Assembly (NCBI RefSeq): GCF_019748715.1
Contig: NZ_JACLBZ010000029.1
Span: forward strand, 61,362-125,361
Direction of reading: 5' to 3'
From: Sporosarcina aquimarina
Lineage (GTDB): Bacteria > Bacillota > Bacilli > Bacillales_A > Planococcaceae
Length of the DNA: 64,000 nt
Shown: piece by piece, positions 1-8,916 of the stretch
Numbering within the stretch: position 1 is the stretch's first letter
How the letters are laid out: each line of letters starts with the position of its first letter
Notes under the pieces: generated by a model
The model's database searches: none
What the model was told of the DNA's origin: nothing
The model's input: only the letters and a program-made list of their open reading frames with translations
Translations under genes and position numbers: made by a program

Positions 1-1
1 C

Positions 2-169
2 GTTCAGCCAGCTCCATCGTCCACCTTTCCTTTTGAAAAGATTATGAACGGTGATCAATATCAATGGCGAGCCCATTCAATGGAAGAATGGTTTTTTGAA
101 TATGGAAAATACACAGTTTGGGGACTAACCGCTAGGATTTTAAAACACTTCATTGAGATCATCAAATGA
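2..169 (+). CDS. Nudix hydrolase, CoA-pyrophosphatase-like (3' end only)
   Basis: Only the last 55 codons are inside the window, in frame 2 and open to the left edge. The visible tail ends with a YTVWGLTARILKHF stretch. A tyrosine/tryptophan-rich segment followed by WG-TARI is typical of the C-terminus of CoA-diphosphatase-type Nudix proteins, which hydrolyse CoA and related nucleotides. The Nudix box itself would lie to the left and cannot be seen, so the family call rests on this tail alone. The stop is followed by about 110 bases without a gene before the SDR gene. Confidence 0.55.
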   Translation, partial: VQPAPSSTFPFEKIMNGDQYQWRAHSMEEWFFEYGKYTVWGLTARILKHFIEIIK

Positions 170-281
170 GTATAGATTGTATGGTGATAGTTCATGAACT
201 TCACATGAATTCAAATCCATGCTATACCCCATGGCAAGCAGTATAATGGGACTGATATCAGTATGAAAAGGAGACGATCAC

Positions 282-1007
282 ATGACACAATCTTTAAAAG
301 GAAAAGTAGCATTTATTACAGGTGCAGCTAGAGGGATTGGAAAGGCGACTGCGATTGCGTTAGCAAAAGAAGGGGTAACGGTTGGTTTACTTGCAAGAAC
401 TGAATCAACTTTACAAGAAGTGGCTACTGAAATTGAAACATTTGGTGTGAAAGCAGCGTATGCTACGGCTGACGTTTCATCTAAAGAGCAAGTGGAAGCG
501 GCGATTGCCTCATTAACTGCTGATTTAGGTGCTGCAGATATTTTAATAAATAATGCGGGTATTGCGACTTTTGGTTCGGTACTGGATATGGAACCAGAGG
601 AATGGAAAAAAATCATTGATGTGAATTTAATGGGTACTTATTATGTGTCACATGCCGTCTTACCTCAATTGATTGAAAAAAATGGCGGCGACATCATTAC
701 GATCTCATCGACCAATGGGTTGAATGGAGCTGCTACATCCAGTGCATACAGTGCATCTAAATTCGGAGTAATTGGATTCACTGAATCATTGGCACAGGAA
801 GTCCGTCGAAATAATATTCGTGTTTCTGCATTAACTCCAAGTACGGTGGCAACTGACTTGGCTATGGAGTTAAGTTTAATTAAGGAAAATGATGATTCAA
901 AACTAATACAAGCTGAAGATATTGCTGAAGTGATCGTGAATCAATTAAAGCTGAATCCTCGGATTTACGTAAAAGCGGCAAGCTTCATCGCGACCAATCC
1001 TTATTGA
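282..1007 (+). CDS. SDR-family oxidoreductase, 3-ketoacyl-ACP reductase-like
   Basis: A complete 241-residue classical short-chain dehydrogenase. It has the dinucleotide-binding TGAARGIG at residues 13-20, NNAG at 90-93, the serine pair at 142-143 and the catalytic YSASK at 156-160. Family members reduce carbonyl groups with NAD(P)H in the cytosol. The whole-length similarity I recognise is to the FabG-like proteins of Bacillales that are additional to the FabG of the fatty-acid operon. Because no acp or fab gene is nearby, a role in fatty-acid synthesis is not supported and the substrate is open. The start has an AAAGGAG ribosome site. The gene appears monocistronic and ends at a terminator. 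Confidence 0.85.
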   Translation: MTQSLKGKVAFITGAARGIGKATAIALAKEGVTVGLLARTESTLQEVATEIETFGVKAAYATADVSSKEQVEAAIASLTADLGAADILINNAGIATFGSVLDMEPEEWKKIIDVNLMGTYYVSHAVLPQLIEKNGGDIITISSTNGLNGAATSSAYSASKFGVIGFTESLAQEVRRNNIRVSALTPSTVATDLAMELSLIKENDDSKLIQAEDIAEVIVNQLKLNPRIYVKAASFIATNPY

Positions 1008-1026
1008 CTTGGAATCGTAAAAGAAC

Positions 1027-1062
1027 AAGCTAACTATCCATATATGGGGTAGTTAGCTTTTT
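1027..1062 (+). terminator. Rho-independent terminator after the SDR gene
   Basis: AAGCTAACTA pairs with TAGTTAGCTT across a 13-base loop and is followed by a short T-run. It lies between two convergent genes. Confidence 0.8.
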
Positions 1063-1112
1063 AACGGCTAATTGCAAAATATGCCGCATATTTTGCTGCG
1101 AAAGATATTCAT

Positions 1113-1595
1113 TTAAATATTTAGTTCTGGTTTTGGTATTGCTGGTTTAATATATTTGATCAGTAGCCTGCGTGAGCACGGCCCCACGATCAGTAATTGC
1201 GCCGGGAGTGCGACTATAAAGTTTAGCCCAACTATTTTAAGATAGGCTAAGAAAATAGAGCCTTCAATACCTGTCATGAACGCTGTCAAAATTAACCCAT
1301 AGACGGACATAATCAGAACCATTGCAGGGACCATACAAATAGCAATTGCTAAAATAAAATTGTTTTCTTTGGATTTATCATATGGCAGAGCAAATGCAAG
1401 TTTGCGCGCTTTTGGTTCAACCAACGACTCCGCGATAAATGCGACAATAAATGTTATGATAAATTGGATCGCGACACCACCTACTGTAAATGATGAAAAT
1501 CCATGTAACGCCATGTTGTAAACGGACATAATTAAAACCATACCGAAACACATAAACAACCCAAAAATAATACCTTCTTTTTTATTACTAGGCAA
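1113..1595 (-). CDS. DUF2798-type membrane protein with internal duplication
   Basis: 160 residues with four hydrophobic segments. Two halves repeat each other: MVLIMSVYNMAL near residue 19 and MVLIMSVYGLIL near residue 92, each followed by a second membrane segment and a basic stretch. This is the tandem two-helix layout of DUF2798 proteins, whose function is unknown. The start at 1595 has an AAGGAAG ribosome site (seen on the minus strand at about 1603-1609). It is convergent with the SDR gene and stands alone. Confidence 0.75.
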   Translation of the reverse strand: MPSNKKEGIIFGLFMCFGMVLIMSVYNMALHGFSSFTVGGVAIQFIITFIVAFIAESLVEPKARKLAFALPYDKSKENNFILAIAICMVPAMVLIMSVYGLILTAFMTGIEGSIFLAYLKIVGLNFIVALPAQLLIVGPCSRRLLIKYIKPAIPKPELNI

Positions 1596-1726
1596 ATAAT
1601 AACTTCCTTTCTTTTAGTGAGTAGTGTAATTATATATGGTCAATTTTTTTTACATAAGTGACGTTTTTGTGTCTTTTATTTCAGTCGGTAATTAATGGTT
1701 GGATTAACGAGGGAGTTGGAAAGTAG

Positions 1727-2917
1727 ATGAATAAAAAAGATATTGCGGACATTAGGAAAAGATTTAAGCTGGATTCAGATCTTTTGACGATCACGGATAT
1801 TTATAATATCTATATTAGGCAAGAGAGCAGTGAGATCTATCATGAGGAAAGCCAGGCATTTCCTTTGCTGGATCGCGAGCAACAGGAATTGTTTCTAACA
1901 AACTTCAAAAAAGTATTAGGTGGAAAGCTGGGTATGAAATTGTTTGAAGTGAAATTCGAACGTCAAACAGAAGAACAACCCGACCACGCACAGCAACTTT
2001 TGTATGACGGTCTTCAGGCGGAAGAAGCAGATGAATGGAAAGACGAAATGCAGCAACTCGCATTGAAGATGGTGAAGGACGTTCAATATGAAAAAGATCT
2101 TGTTGTTACGTTTATTCGGGGGAAGTATTTCAAAAAGACGAAGCGTGCTAGTGAAGAATCAGAAGTCGATGCACGAGACGAAGTGTTCACGACTCCTTTT
2201 ATTCTTTGCAGCATGAATCAGACGGACTTACCGAAACGCTCGCTTGTATTTGATTTCATTGGAAGGGAATTTAAGTCGAGTGAGATGGTTGATCCAATCA
2301 TAAATCTTGCCTCTCCTATTGGCGGATTTTTATTTCCTTGCTTCACAGACAATGCAGCAGACGTCAATCATATTTTGTATGCAGCAGGTAAGGCGAACAA
2401 GCCGGATTACCGCTTCATTGAGGAAGTATTAAATGGAGAAGAGATCATGACGGCGGCAGATGATAAAGCCGTATTTGAAGAGATCGTTAAACAAGTGGTG
2501 GGGGAGGAAGTGGATTCGCAAACTCTCGCCAACGTGTACGAAGCAGTACATCGCTTGACGGAAGTGGATGAAGAAGAGGAAGAACCAGAAGAACCACCTG
2601 CTTTGGACAAGCATCAGATGGAGCGCGTACTGAAGATGAGCGGTGTAGATTATGTAGACGCTGAACAAGTGAAGACAGCTTTTGAAACTGTAGTTGATGA
2701 TGAATTGTATGAAATGAAAGCAACCCATATTGTTCCGAGCTACACATCCAAGTCGATCAAGATTGAAACAAAAGTAGCCAATATCTCGATCAGTCCGCAA
2801 GATTTGAAGTACGTCAAACAAGTGAATTATGATGGAAAACGCTGTATTTTAATCGAGGTAGAGGAAGATACGATCATTGAAGGATTTAAATTGATTTCGG
2901 AAGAGTTGTTGAAGTAG
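1727..2917 (+). CDS. DUF4317 family protein
   Basis: A 396-residue soluble protein without signal peptide or membrane segment. The N-terminus (MNKKDIADIRKRFKLDSD) and the overall length match DUF4317, a family of unknown function found in Firmicutes. The middle (about residues 285-295) is a run of acidic residues, EVDEEEEEPEEPP, likely a disordered linker between an N-terminal and a small C-terminal domain. The start has a weak GGGAGTTGG ribosome site. The gene is flanked by its own terminator and looks monocistronic. No function can be given. Confidence 0.75.
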   Translation: MNKKDIADIRKRFKLDSDLLTITDIYNIYIRQESSEIYHEESQAFPLLDREQQELFLTNFKKVLGGKLGMKLFEVKFERQTEEQPDHAQQLLYDGLQAEEADEWKDEMQQLALKMVKDVQYEKDLVVTFIRGKYFKKTKRASEESEVDARDEVFTTPFILCSMNQTDLPKRSLVFDFIGREFKSSEMVDPIINLASPIGGFLFPCFTDNAADVNHILYAAGKANKPDYRFIEEVLNGEEIMTAADDKAVFEEIVKQVVGEEVDSQTLANVYEAVHRLTEVDEEEEEPEEPPALDKHQMERVLKMSGVDYVDAEQVKTAFETVVDDELYEMKATHIVPSYTSKSIKIETKVANISISPQDLKYVKQVNYDGKRCILIEVEEDTIIEGFKLISEELLK

Positions 2918-2938
2918 AAGTAATCTTTATATATAAAC

Positions 2939-2972
2939 AAACCGTTCGCCTACCTTGGCAGAACGGTTTTTC
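2939..2972 (+). terminator. Terminator after the DUF4317 gene
   Basis: AACCGTTC pairs with GAACGGTT around a 13-base loop, followed by TTTTTCT. Confidence 0.85.
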
Positions 2973-3028
2973 TAATTAAAATGAACTTTTTGCTGCTATG
3001 ATGACTCTTATAAGCGAGAGGTGAGAAC

Positions 3029-3571
3029 ATGAGGGTCGTTCGGTTAGTGAAAAAAGCGAAAAAAGGCAGTAAAGAAGCTTTGTTGCAATTAATTACTGAG
3101 CAACAAGATGAGTATTATCGACTGGCTCTCAAATATATGGGTAATTCACATGATGCCATGGACGCTATGGAAGAAATGATTGTTAGTTTGTATCGGAACA
3201 TACAGCAACTTGAGAAAAACGACGCCTTCTATAGCTGGAGTAAGACAATTTTAGTGAATCAATGCAAACAAATGCTTCGCAAAGTAAATAAGGTTACGCT
3301 GATTGACAATTGGGAAGCAATTGAATCTCACTCTGATTCATCTGCTGTCCAAAATCCTTTCGAGCAAACAGAACAACGCATGGATATACAGGATCTGTTG
3401 CTGCGAGTGAATGCACAGCAAAGGGAAGCAATCGAGTTAAAATACTTTCACGATTTAGATTACGAAACAATCGCAATGATGACACAAACCTCTATAGGAA
3501 CAGTGAAGTCGAGAGTCTTTAATGGATTGAAAAAAATGCGTGAACAAGCAAGGGGTGGATTCGATGAGTGA
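3029..3571 (+). CDS. ECF-type RNA polymerase sigma factor
   Basis: 180 residues with the two-domain layout of extracytoplasmic-function sigma factors: region 2 at about residues 20-90 (core binding, -10 recognition) and region 4 at about 125-175, with the helix-turn-helix FHDLDYETIAMMTQTSIGTV typical of sigma-70 region 4. It has a GAGAGGTGAG ribosome site before ATG. The stop overlaps the start of the next gene (ATGAGTGA), so the two are translationally coupled. In this family, a sigma factor coupled to a downstream single-pass membrane protein is normally held inactive by it. The signal and regulon are not visible here. It is SigX/SigV-like in size, but I cannot assign a named subfamily. Confidence 0.88.
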   Translation: MRVVRLVKKAKKGSKEALLQLITEQQDEYYRLALKYMGNSHDAMDAMEEMIVSLYRNIQQLEKNDAFYSWSKTILVNQCKQMLRKVNKVTLIDNWEAIESHSDSSAVQNPFEQTEQRMDIQDLLLRVNAQQREAIELKYFHDLDYETIAMMTQTSIGTVKSRVFNGLKKMREQARGGFDE

Positions 3572-4826
3572 ACTGGAGCGGCAATTGGCGGAAGAGAAAA
3601 GACGTTTAGAAAAGACGACAGCCCCAAAAGAATTGGAAGAAAGGCTACGTACGGCATTGGAGAAAATACCGAAACGACAAAGAAAACGTATACCAAAGTG
3701 GGTTTCCGTGGTGGCTGCATTGCTCATTCTCTTTGTGGTTGGCTATCAATATGATGCGTTTGCTTATTACGGAAAAAAACTGCTTGGTTTTGAAGAAATC
3801 ATGCCTGCTACGCTCGCCCAATTAAATGAGTCGGACAAAGGACAGTCTATTGATCGAAAAATAATGCTGACTGATGGAACTGAATTGAGGCTGGAAGGTC
3901 TCATGACAGATGAAAACCAATTGGTACTTTATTATACACTCAGCAATCCTGAAGGCTTAGGGGAAGATATTTCGTTAATGAAATTGACTGGTCTATTTAC
4001 AAACTCTTCTTCGCGCTTCGGTACATCCTCTATGAATGAGGAAGGAACGGAGCTAAAAGGAATGCAGACGTTCGAGCCGGTGAGTCCATTCGCGAAAAAG
4101 CTGACATTAGAATTTCATGACTCTAACATACAGGACTGGTTTGAGATCACATTTCCATATGATCCAAAAGCTGCGATGCAAACAGAACTGAAGAAAGCTA
4201 TAAAAAAGAACGTCCAAGTGGATCAAGGAAGTATTCGCTTTGATTCTATTACGGCAACGCCCAGTCAAACGACAATCAAAGGTAAATTAAAAGTTGATAA
4301 TTTTGATCGGATTCCCTTAGGATTTGACGGAGTGAAGTTGTTGGTCAATGGGGTGCCGATGGATCAGATAAGTGGCAGTGTTTCATCGGCATTCAACGGC
4401 GATAAATTTACAATTGATTTTGATGCTTTGCCGGAAGGTCTTAATTCTCTTGCACTTGCAGTAGACAGGTTTGTTGGATATAAGCATGTGGATGAAACAA
4501 TAATTCTAACTTCTAGAGAAGAAATGTCTGCTGATCTTGAAGGTGAGGAAGTAAATATCCGGAAAGTAGAAGTGACATCGGAGGGCTTAGAAATTATAGT
4601 AGCAACAGATGGAAATATCCTGTTGGATAACGTTGCTGTGCAAATTGATGACCATAAAGTTTCTTTGCAAACGACATTGAGACAGAATTATATAACGGAT
4701 GAAAAAGGTAAGGAGTACAAAGAACGAATCCTATTATTCGATACAAATCAACTGCCAGATGCCTTCTTGGTTGAAGGCCTTCATTATGAAAAAGAGTACA
4801 ATAAAATAATTAAGATTCCACTGTGA
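3564..4826 (+). CDS. DUF4179 domain protein, probable anti-sigma factor
   Basis: About 420 residues from the ATG at 3564, which has AGGGGTGG upstream and overlaps the sigma-factor stop by 8 bases. A GTG 24 bases earlier is also in frame but less well placed. The first 40 residues are charged and helical, followed by one membrane segment (KWVSVVAALLILFVVGYQY) and a large extracellular part. This matches DUF4179 proteins encoded after ECF sigma factors: a cytosolic sigma-binding segment, an anchor and an outside sensor. Anti-sigma function is inferred from family and position. A terminator hairpin follows. Confidence 0.8.
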   Translation: MSELERQLAEEKRRLEKTTAPKELEERLRTALEKIPKRQRKRIPKWVSVVAALLILFVVGYQYDAFAYYGKKLLGFEEIMPATLAQLNESDKGQSIDRKIMLTDGTELRLEGLMTDENQLVLYYTLSNPEGLGEDISLMKLTGLFTNSSSRFGTSSMNEEGTELKGMQTFEPVSPFAKKLTLEFHDSNIQDWFEITFPYDPKAAMQTELKKAIKKNVQVDQGSIRFDSITATPSQTTIKGKLKVDNFDRIPLGFDGVKLLVNGVPMDQISGSVSSAFNGDKFTIDFDALPEGLNSLALAVDRFVGYKHVDETIILTSREEMSADLEGEEVNIRKVEVTSEGLEIIVATDGNILLDNVAVQIDDHKVSLQTTLRQNYITDEKGKEYKERILLFDTNQLPDAFLVEGLHYEKEYNKIIKIPL

Positions 4827-4847
4827 AAATAACAGATACAAATAAGG

Positions 4848-4894
4848 AAAATGTCACGAATTTTATTAAACGCACCGAAATTCCGACATTTTTC
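4848..4894 (+). terminator. Terminator of the sigma/anti-sigma operon
   Basis: AAAATGTC and GAATTT on the left pair with AAATTC and GACATTTT on the right, ending in TTTTTCT. Confidence 0.65.
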
Positions 4895-4924
4895 TATCTA
4901 ATTCCTTACAATTAAACAAGTCTC

Positions 4925-4953
4925 TTTAATCCTAGTTGCATTTAAGGTATAAT
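4925..4953 (+). promoter_or_regulatory. Possible sigma-A promoter for mqo
   Basis: TTTAAT, 17-base spacer, TATAAT. The -10 is perfect and the -35 is weak. It lies about 130 bases before the mqo start, leaving a long leader in which I found no convincing riboswitch. Confidence 0.45.
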
Positions 4954-5084
4954 AGAAAAGATAGTAGTAGATGTATGGTCAAACTAAGACAGAAAAAATG
5001 CTCCTAGGACGCGCCATGTTTGCTGTGACGCCTTATTTAGGAACATTTACATTTCTGTAAATTTCACATATAAGGAAGGTCAAA

Positions 5085-6584
5085 ATGAGTAATAGACAAA
5101 CAAAATCAGATGTTATCTTAATAGGTGCCGGAATTATGAGTGCAACGCTGGGGACAATGCTTAAGGAGCTAGCGCCAGATTGGAAGATCACATTGTTTGA
5201 AAAGCTGGATAAAGCAGGAGAAGAAAGTTCTCATGAGCTAAACAATGCGGGAACAGGACACGCAGCTTTGTGTGAACTGAACTACACTTCCGAAAAAGCG
5301 GATGGTTCGATCGATATTACAAAAGCTGTGAAAGTAAATGAGCAGTTCCAATTATCGATGCAATTTTGGTCTCATTTAGTTGATAAAAAGCTAATTAAAA
5401 ATCCAGAACAGTTTATTATGCCATTACCTCATATGAGTTTAGTTCAAGGCGAAGATAATGTAACATATCTAAAAAAACGAGTCGAAGCGATGACTGCGAA
5501 TCCATTGTTTGAAGGAATGGAATTTTCTGAGGATCCGGAAAAACTAAAAGAATGGATTCCGCTTATTATGAAGAATCGTCAAGTGAATGAATCAATTGCA
5601 GCAACTAAAATTGACTCAGGAACAGACGTAAACTTTGGAGCATTGACACGGATGCTGATTGAACACATGAATAAAGTAGACGTTGAAATTAACTATGGTC
5701 ATCAAGTAGAAGATATTAAACGTACTAGTGATGGCGAATGGGAATTAAAAATAAAAAATAATCGAGACGGCAAACTTGAGTACCATAAAGCAAAATTTGT
5801 TTTCATCGGCGGTGGCGGCGGAAGTCTTCCATTGCTGCAAAAGACAGGAATCCCGGAAAGCAAGCATATTGGCGGCTTCCCAATTAGCGGTATTTTCATG
5901 GTCTGTAAAAATCCAGAAGTGATTGCTCAGCATCATGCCAAAGTATACGGTAAAGCAAAAGTCGGTGCGCCTCCAATGTCGGTTCCGCATTTAGACACAC
6001 GCTATATCGACAATGAAAAGTCCTTACTATTTGGACCGTTTGCAGGCTTCTCACCGAAGTTCTTGAAAACGGGTTCAATGCTAGACTTGATCGGTTCTGT
6101 AAAACCGAATAACGTGACGACAATGCTTGCTTGTGGTGCGAAAAACATGTCCTTGACTAAATATTTAATCGAACAAGTCATGCAAACAAAAGAACAGCGT
6201 ATGAATGAATTACGTGATTTTATTCCAGATGCAAAAAGTGAAGATTGGGATTTGTGGACTGCAGGCCAGCGTGTTCAAGTTATTAAGGATACAGAGAACG
6301 GTAAAGGAACCCTTCAGTTTGGTACAGAATTAGTAACAGATGCGGACGGTTCAGTTGCTGCGTTACTTGGAGCTTCTCCAGGAGCATCCACTGCAGTAGC
6401 AGTAATGTTGGATCTTATGCAAAAATGTTTCCCTGAGCAGATAGACGAATGGGAACCAAGATTGAAAGAAATGATTCCTTCTTACGGCAAGTCATTGGTT
6501 GAGAATCCTGAGCTTCTGAAGGAGATTCATGCTTCTACAGCTAAAACATTAGGCCTGACTGAAAAAGAAGTCGTTCATAATTAA
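5085..6584 (+). CDS. mqo: Malate:quinone oxidoreductase
   Basis: 499 residues, the usual length for Mqo, an FAD-dependent peripheral membrane enzyme that oxidises malate to oxaloacetate and passes electrons to the quinone pool. The N-terminus carries the FAD-binding stretch [14 protein letters not shown] (residues 10-23). Conserved Mqo blocks such as [20 protein letters not shown] and a C-terminal [16 protein letters not shown] are present. AAGGAAGG precedes the ATG. The gene stands alone between terminators, with a leader of over 100 bases upstream. It can replace or accompany NAD-malate dehydrogenase in the TCA cycle. Confidence 0.95.
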   Translation: MSNRQTKSDVILIGAGIMSATLGTMLKELAPDWKITLFEKLDKAGEESSHELNNAGTGHAALCELNYTSEKADGSIDITKAVKVNEQFQLSMQFWSHLVDKKLIKNPEQFIMPLPHMSLVQGEDNVTYLKKRVEAMTANPLFEGMEFSEDPEKLKEWIPLIMKNRQVNESIAATKIDSGTDVNFGALTRMLIEHMNKVDVEINYGHQVEDIKRTSDGEWELKIKNNRDGKLEYHKAKFVFIGGGGGSLPLLQKTGIPESKHIGGFPISGIFMVCKNPEVIAQHHAKVYGKAKVGAPPMSVPHLDTRYIDNEKSLLFGPFAGFSPKFLKTGSMLDLIGSVKPNNVTTMLACGAKNMSLTKYLIEQVMQTKEQRMNELRDFIPDAKSEDWDLWTAGQRVQVIKDTENGKGTLQFGTELVTDADGSVAALLGASPGASTAVAVMLDLMQKCFPEQIDEWEPRLKEMIPSYGKSLVENPELLKEIHASTAKTLGLTEKEVVHN

Positions 6585-6598
6585 ATAAGAAACAAACT

Positions 6599-6637
6599 AG
6601 AGCTCTGTGACGATATCTATCGCACAGGGCTTTTTTA
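6599..6637 (+). terminator. Terminator after mqo
   Basis: AGCTCTGTG pairs with CACAGGGCT (one G-U pair), followed by six T. Confidence 0.85.
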
Positions 6638-6791
6638 ATTGTTGCCAGTCGACACCGCTTTCACTGCAAGGTAGATTGGGTTTAGTTATAAAATAGTTAA
6701 CGACAGAACTGTTCACACAATGAAGTGGGATTTTACTCAATGATAATATAGAATGAATATGATAGATAATTCATGAAATGAGGGTTTATTC

Positions 6792-7817
6792 ATGTCACTT
6801 CACTTTATTAACGCGGAAAAACGGATTCACGATTCTGTTATCTTTCCTTCATTTGACTTATCAGTCGATCCGGGGGATATAGTGGCTGTCTATTCGAGCG
6901 TAAATGTTCGAGAACAGCTGATAGAATTACTTTTAGAGAAAACGAGGCTTTCAAATGGAGAAATTAGAGTAGACGATAGTAAGATCTCCAATAATAGGCA
7001 GAAGGTCGGGATTCTTTTTCTTCAGGATGGTCTATATGAGCGATTGTCCATTGAGGAAATGATTAGTTTTATAAAAGATCTTTATACATCAAACGTACTC
7101 AAAGACGATGTAATACAAGCCGTACAATTAGATTCAAAGCGAAAGGTAAAGATAAAGCAATTATCCTACTCGGAAAGAAAACGTGTCCAGCTGGCCTGCT
7201 TACTTATTAGGGATCCGGATATTTACATATTTGAAGAAGCAGATCAGAACCTTGATTTGGAATCGAAACGGATTTTTGTATCAATACTTCAAAGATTGAA
7301 ACAGCAGAATCGCAGTGTCTTAATTCTAACGGGTAATATGGAAAGTGCCGTTACTACATCTGATAGAGTCCTCAGATTGGATGAAAATGGGCTACATTCA
7401 ATTCATACACAGGAAGCCATTGAAGATCAAGCCACTCTGATTGAGGAAAAGCCATTGGTTGCAGATTCGGTACTGCCTGTTCGTTTCGAAAAAATTCCAA
7501 CGAAAATCAATGAAAAAATTGTCTTGTTTGATCCACCTGAAATTGACTATATTGAAAGCAATGAAGGACTCTCTCTTTTGCATATAAAAGGAGAGTCCTT
7601 CCCATCCGTTTCTACACTGACTGAATTGGAAGCACGGTTACTGCCATTTGGTTTTTTCCGCTGCCATAGATCGTACATTGTAAATTTACAGAAAGTACGC
7701 GAAGTGATTACATGGACTAGGAATAGTTACAGTCTCGTGTTGGATGATACTCAAAAATCGACAATTCCATTATCGAAGTCTAAGATGGTAGAACTAAAAG
7801 AGATGCTAGGGCTCTAA
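6792..7817 (+). CDS. LytTR transcription regulator fused to a degenerate ABC ATPase domain
   Basis: 341 residues. Residues 1 to about 205 follow an ABC ATPase fold: a Q-loop-like LQDG, a degenerate signature LSYSERKRVQLA and a Walker-B-like IYIFEEAD. The Walker A loop is missing; at that place the sequence is IVAVYSSVNVREQ, without GxxGxGKS/T. The C-terminus, about residues 240-341, is a LytTR DNA-binding domain (FRCHRSYIVNLQKV). So the protein probably binds DNA but cannot hydrolyse ATP. The next two genes are an intact ABC transporter, so the dead ABC half may sense or dock on that transporter. Start has ATGAGGGTTT upstream. Transporter control is inference from architecture and position. 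Confidence 0.85.
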   Translation: MSLHFINAEKRIHDSVIFPSFDLSVDPGDIVAVYSSVNVREQLIELLLEKTRLSNGEIRVDDSKISNNRQKVGILFLQDGLYERLSIEEMISFIKDLYTSNVLKDDVIQAVQLDSKRKVKIKQLSYSERKRVQLACLLIRDPDIYIFEEADQNLDLESKRIFVSILQRLKQQNRSVLILTGNMESAVTTSDRVLRLDENGLHSIHTQEAIEDQATLIEEKPLVADSVLPVRFEKIPTKINEKIVLFDPPEIDYIESNEGLSLLHIKGESFPSVSTLTELEARLLPFGFFRCHRSYIVNLQKVREVITWTRNSYSLVLDDTQKSTIPLSKSKMVELKEMLGL

Positions 7818-7930
7818 TGTTGTCGAAATAATTGTTATTTCCCGGGGAATAACATGAAAATAGTATTTGGACTAACAGAATAGGAGCTTATTTCAGAGAG
7901 TCAGCTGTAACTATACAAAATTGACGATTC

Positions 7931-7960
7931 ATTCAACTTTGATATTGTCCCATTCACCCT
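7931..7960 (+). promoter_or_regulatory. Candidate LytTR binding direct repeats
   Basis: ATTCAACTTTGA and ATTCACCCTTTA (9 of 12 identical) start exactly 21 bases apart, that is two helical turns, the spacing usual for LytTR dimers. On the minus strand the first repeat reads AAAGTTGAA, close to the AgrA-type half site. They lie about 110-135 bases upstream of the ABC ATPase start, in the 250-base gap after the regulator. Not proven. Confidence 0.4.
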
Positions 7961-8067
7961 TTACTAGCCTCTTTTCATTTGAAATATGATGCAGTCCACT
8001 TTTCTTTTACGTATTCTAAAGGTGTGAAGAGCAGATACTTGCAAAGTTATATACGAGGAGGAAGGAA

Positions 8068-8916
8068 ATGGATAACATTATTGAGGTGAAGGGGCTAGCA
8101 AAAGTATTTGGAAATCAAACAGCAATTGAGGGGTTGAATTTTCATGTTAAGAAGGGAGAAATTTTTGGTTTTCTAGGTCCCAGTGGATCGGGTAAAACAA
8201 CAACTATTAAAATACTAACTGGGCAAGTAACACCAACGAACGGAACAGCAGTTGTTTTCAATCAGTCCGTTTCACAGCTGAAGAAACCAGAATTTCGCAG
8301 CCGTTTCGGTGTGCTTACCGATAACAGCGGACTGTATGAGAGATTATCTATTCATGATAATTTGAAATTATACTGTGAGTTATATAACATACCGTACTCA
8401 AAAATTGATGAAGTATTGGACACTGTCAATTTAAAGAAGGAAAAAAACAAAAGAGTCTCCACTTTATCTAAAGGGATGGCACAGCGAGTGACGCTTGCGA
8501 GAGCGTTGATTCACGAACCGGAGTTGCTTTTCCTGGACGAACCGACGTCTGCACTTGATCCGACAAATTCTCTTCATATCCATGAAGGGTTGCGTGCGCT
8601 CAATGCAAAGGGTACGACCATTTTCCTGACAACGCATGACATGCAGGAAGCTGAACTCTTATGTGATCGCGTAGCCTTTTTAAATAAAGGTTCTATCCAA
8701 TTACTGGATACACCGGATAAGCTAAAAAAGCGCTATTCCGATTCTACAATCACAGTAGAGCTGATGACAGAAGAGAAAGTAGTTTTGCCTGCGGGAACCG
8801 AAGGAGCAGATCGCTTGTTTGAATATATGAATACAAATCAGGTAGTAACAATCCATTCAAATGAACCAACTTTAGGGGAAATTTTTGTGCAAGTGACAGG
8901 GAGGAAATTGGCATGA
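8068..8916 (+). CDS. ABC transporter ATP-binding protein (export type)
   Basis: 282 residues with Walker A GPSGSGKTT (about 36-44), signature LSKGMAQRV, Walker B LLFLDEPTSALD and the switch histidine in TTHD. The layout and the C-terminal extra domain are those of ATPases paired with ABC-2 permeases (antibiotic, lipid or sodium exporters such as NatA or BcrA types). It has GAGGAGGAAGG before ATG. The stop overlaps the permease start (ATGA). Probably controlled by the LytTR/ABC protein encoded just upstream. Substrate unknown. Confidence 0.9.
   Translation: MDNIIEVKGLAKVFGNQTAIEGLNFHVKKGEIFGFLGPSGSGKTTTIKILTGQVTPTNGTAVVFNQSVSQLKKPEFRSRFGVLTDNSGLYERLSIHDNLKLYCELYNIPYSKIDEVLDTVNLKKEKNKRVSTLSKGMAQRVTLARALIHEPELLFLDEPTSALDPTNSLHIHEGLRALNAKGTTIFLTTHDMQEAELLCDRVAFLNKGSIQLLDTPDKLKKRYSDSTITVELMTEEKVVLPAGTEGADRLFEYMNTNQVVTIHSNEPTLGEIFVQVTGRKLA

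Noticed and set aside
2487..2747. Long reverse-strand open frames inside the DUF4317 gene
   Set aside because: They are shadows of the coding sequence (no ribosome sites, proline/serine-rich translations).
4976..5084. Possible structured leader before mqo
   Set aside because: CTCCTAGGACGCG and the later GACGCC/TTTAGGA only pair partly, with mismatches; no recognisable riboswitch class.
6661..6720. LytTR sites upstream of the regulator gene itself
   Set aside because: GTT triplets at 6685, 6696 and 6711 look like half sites, but spacings of 11 and 15 bases do not fit the 21-base rule.
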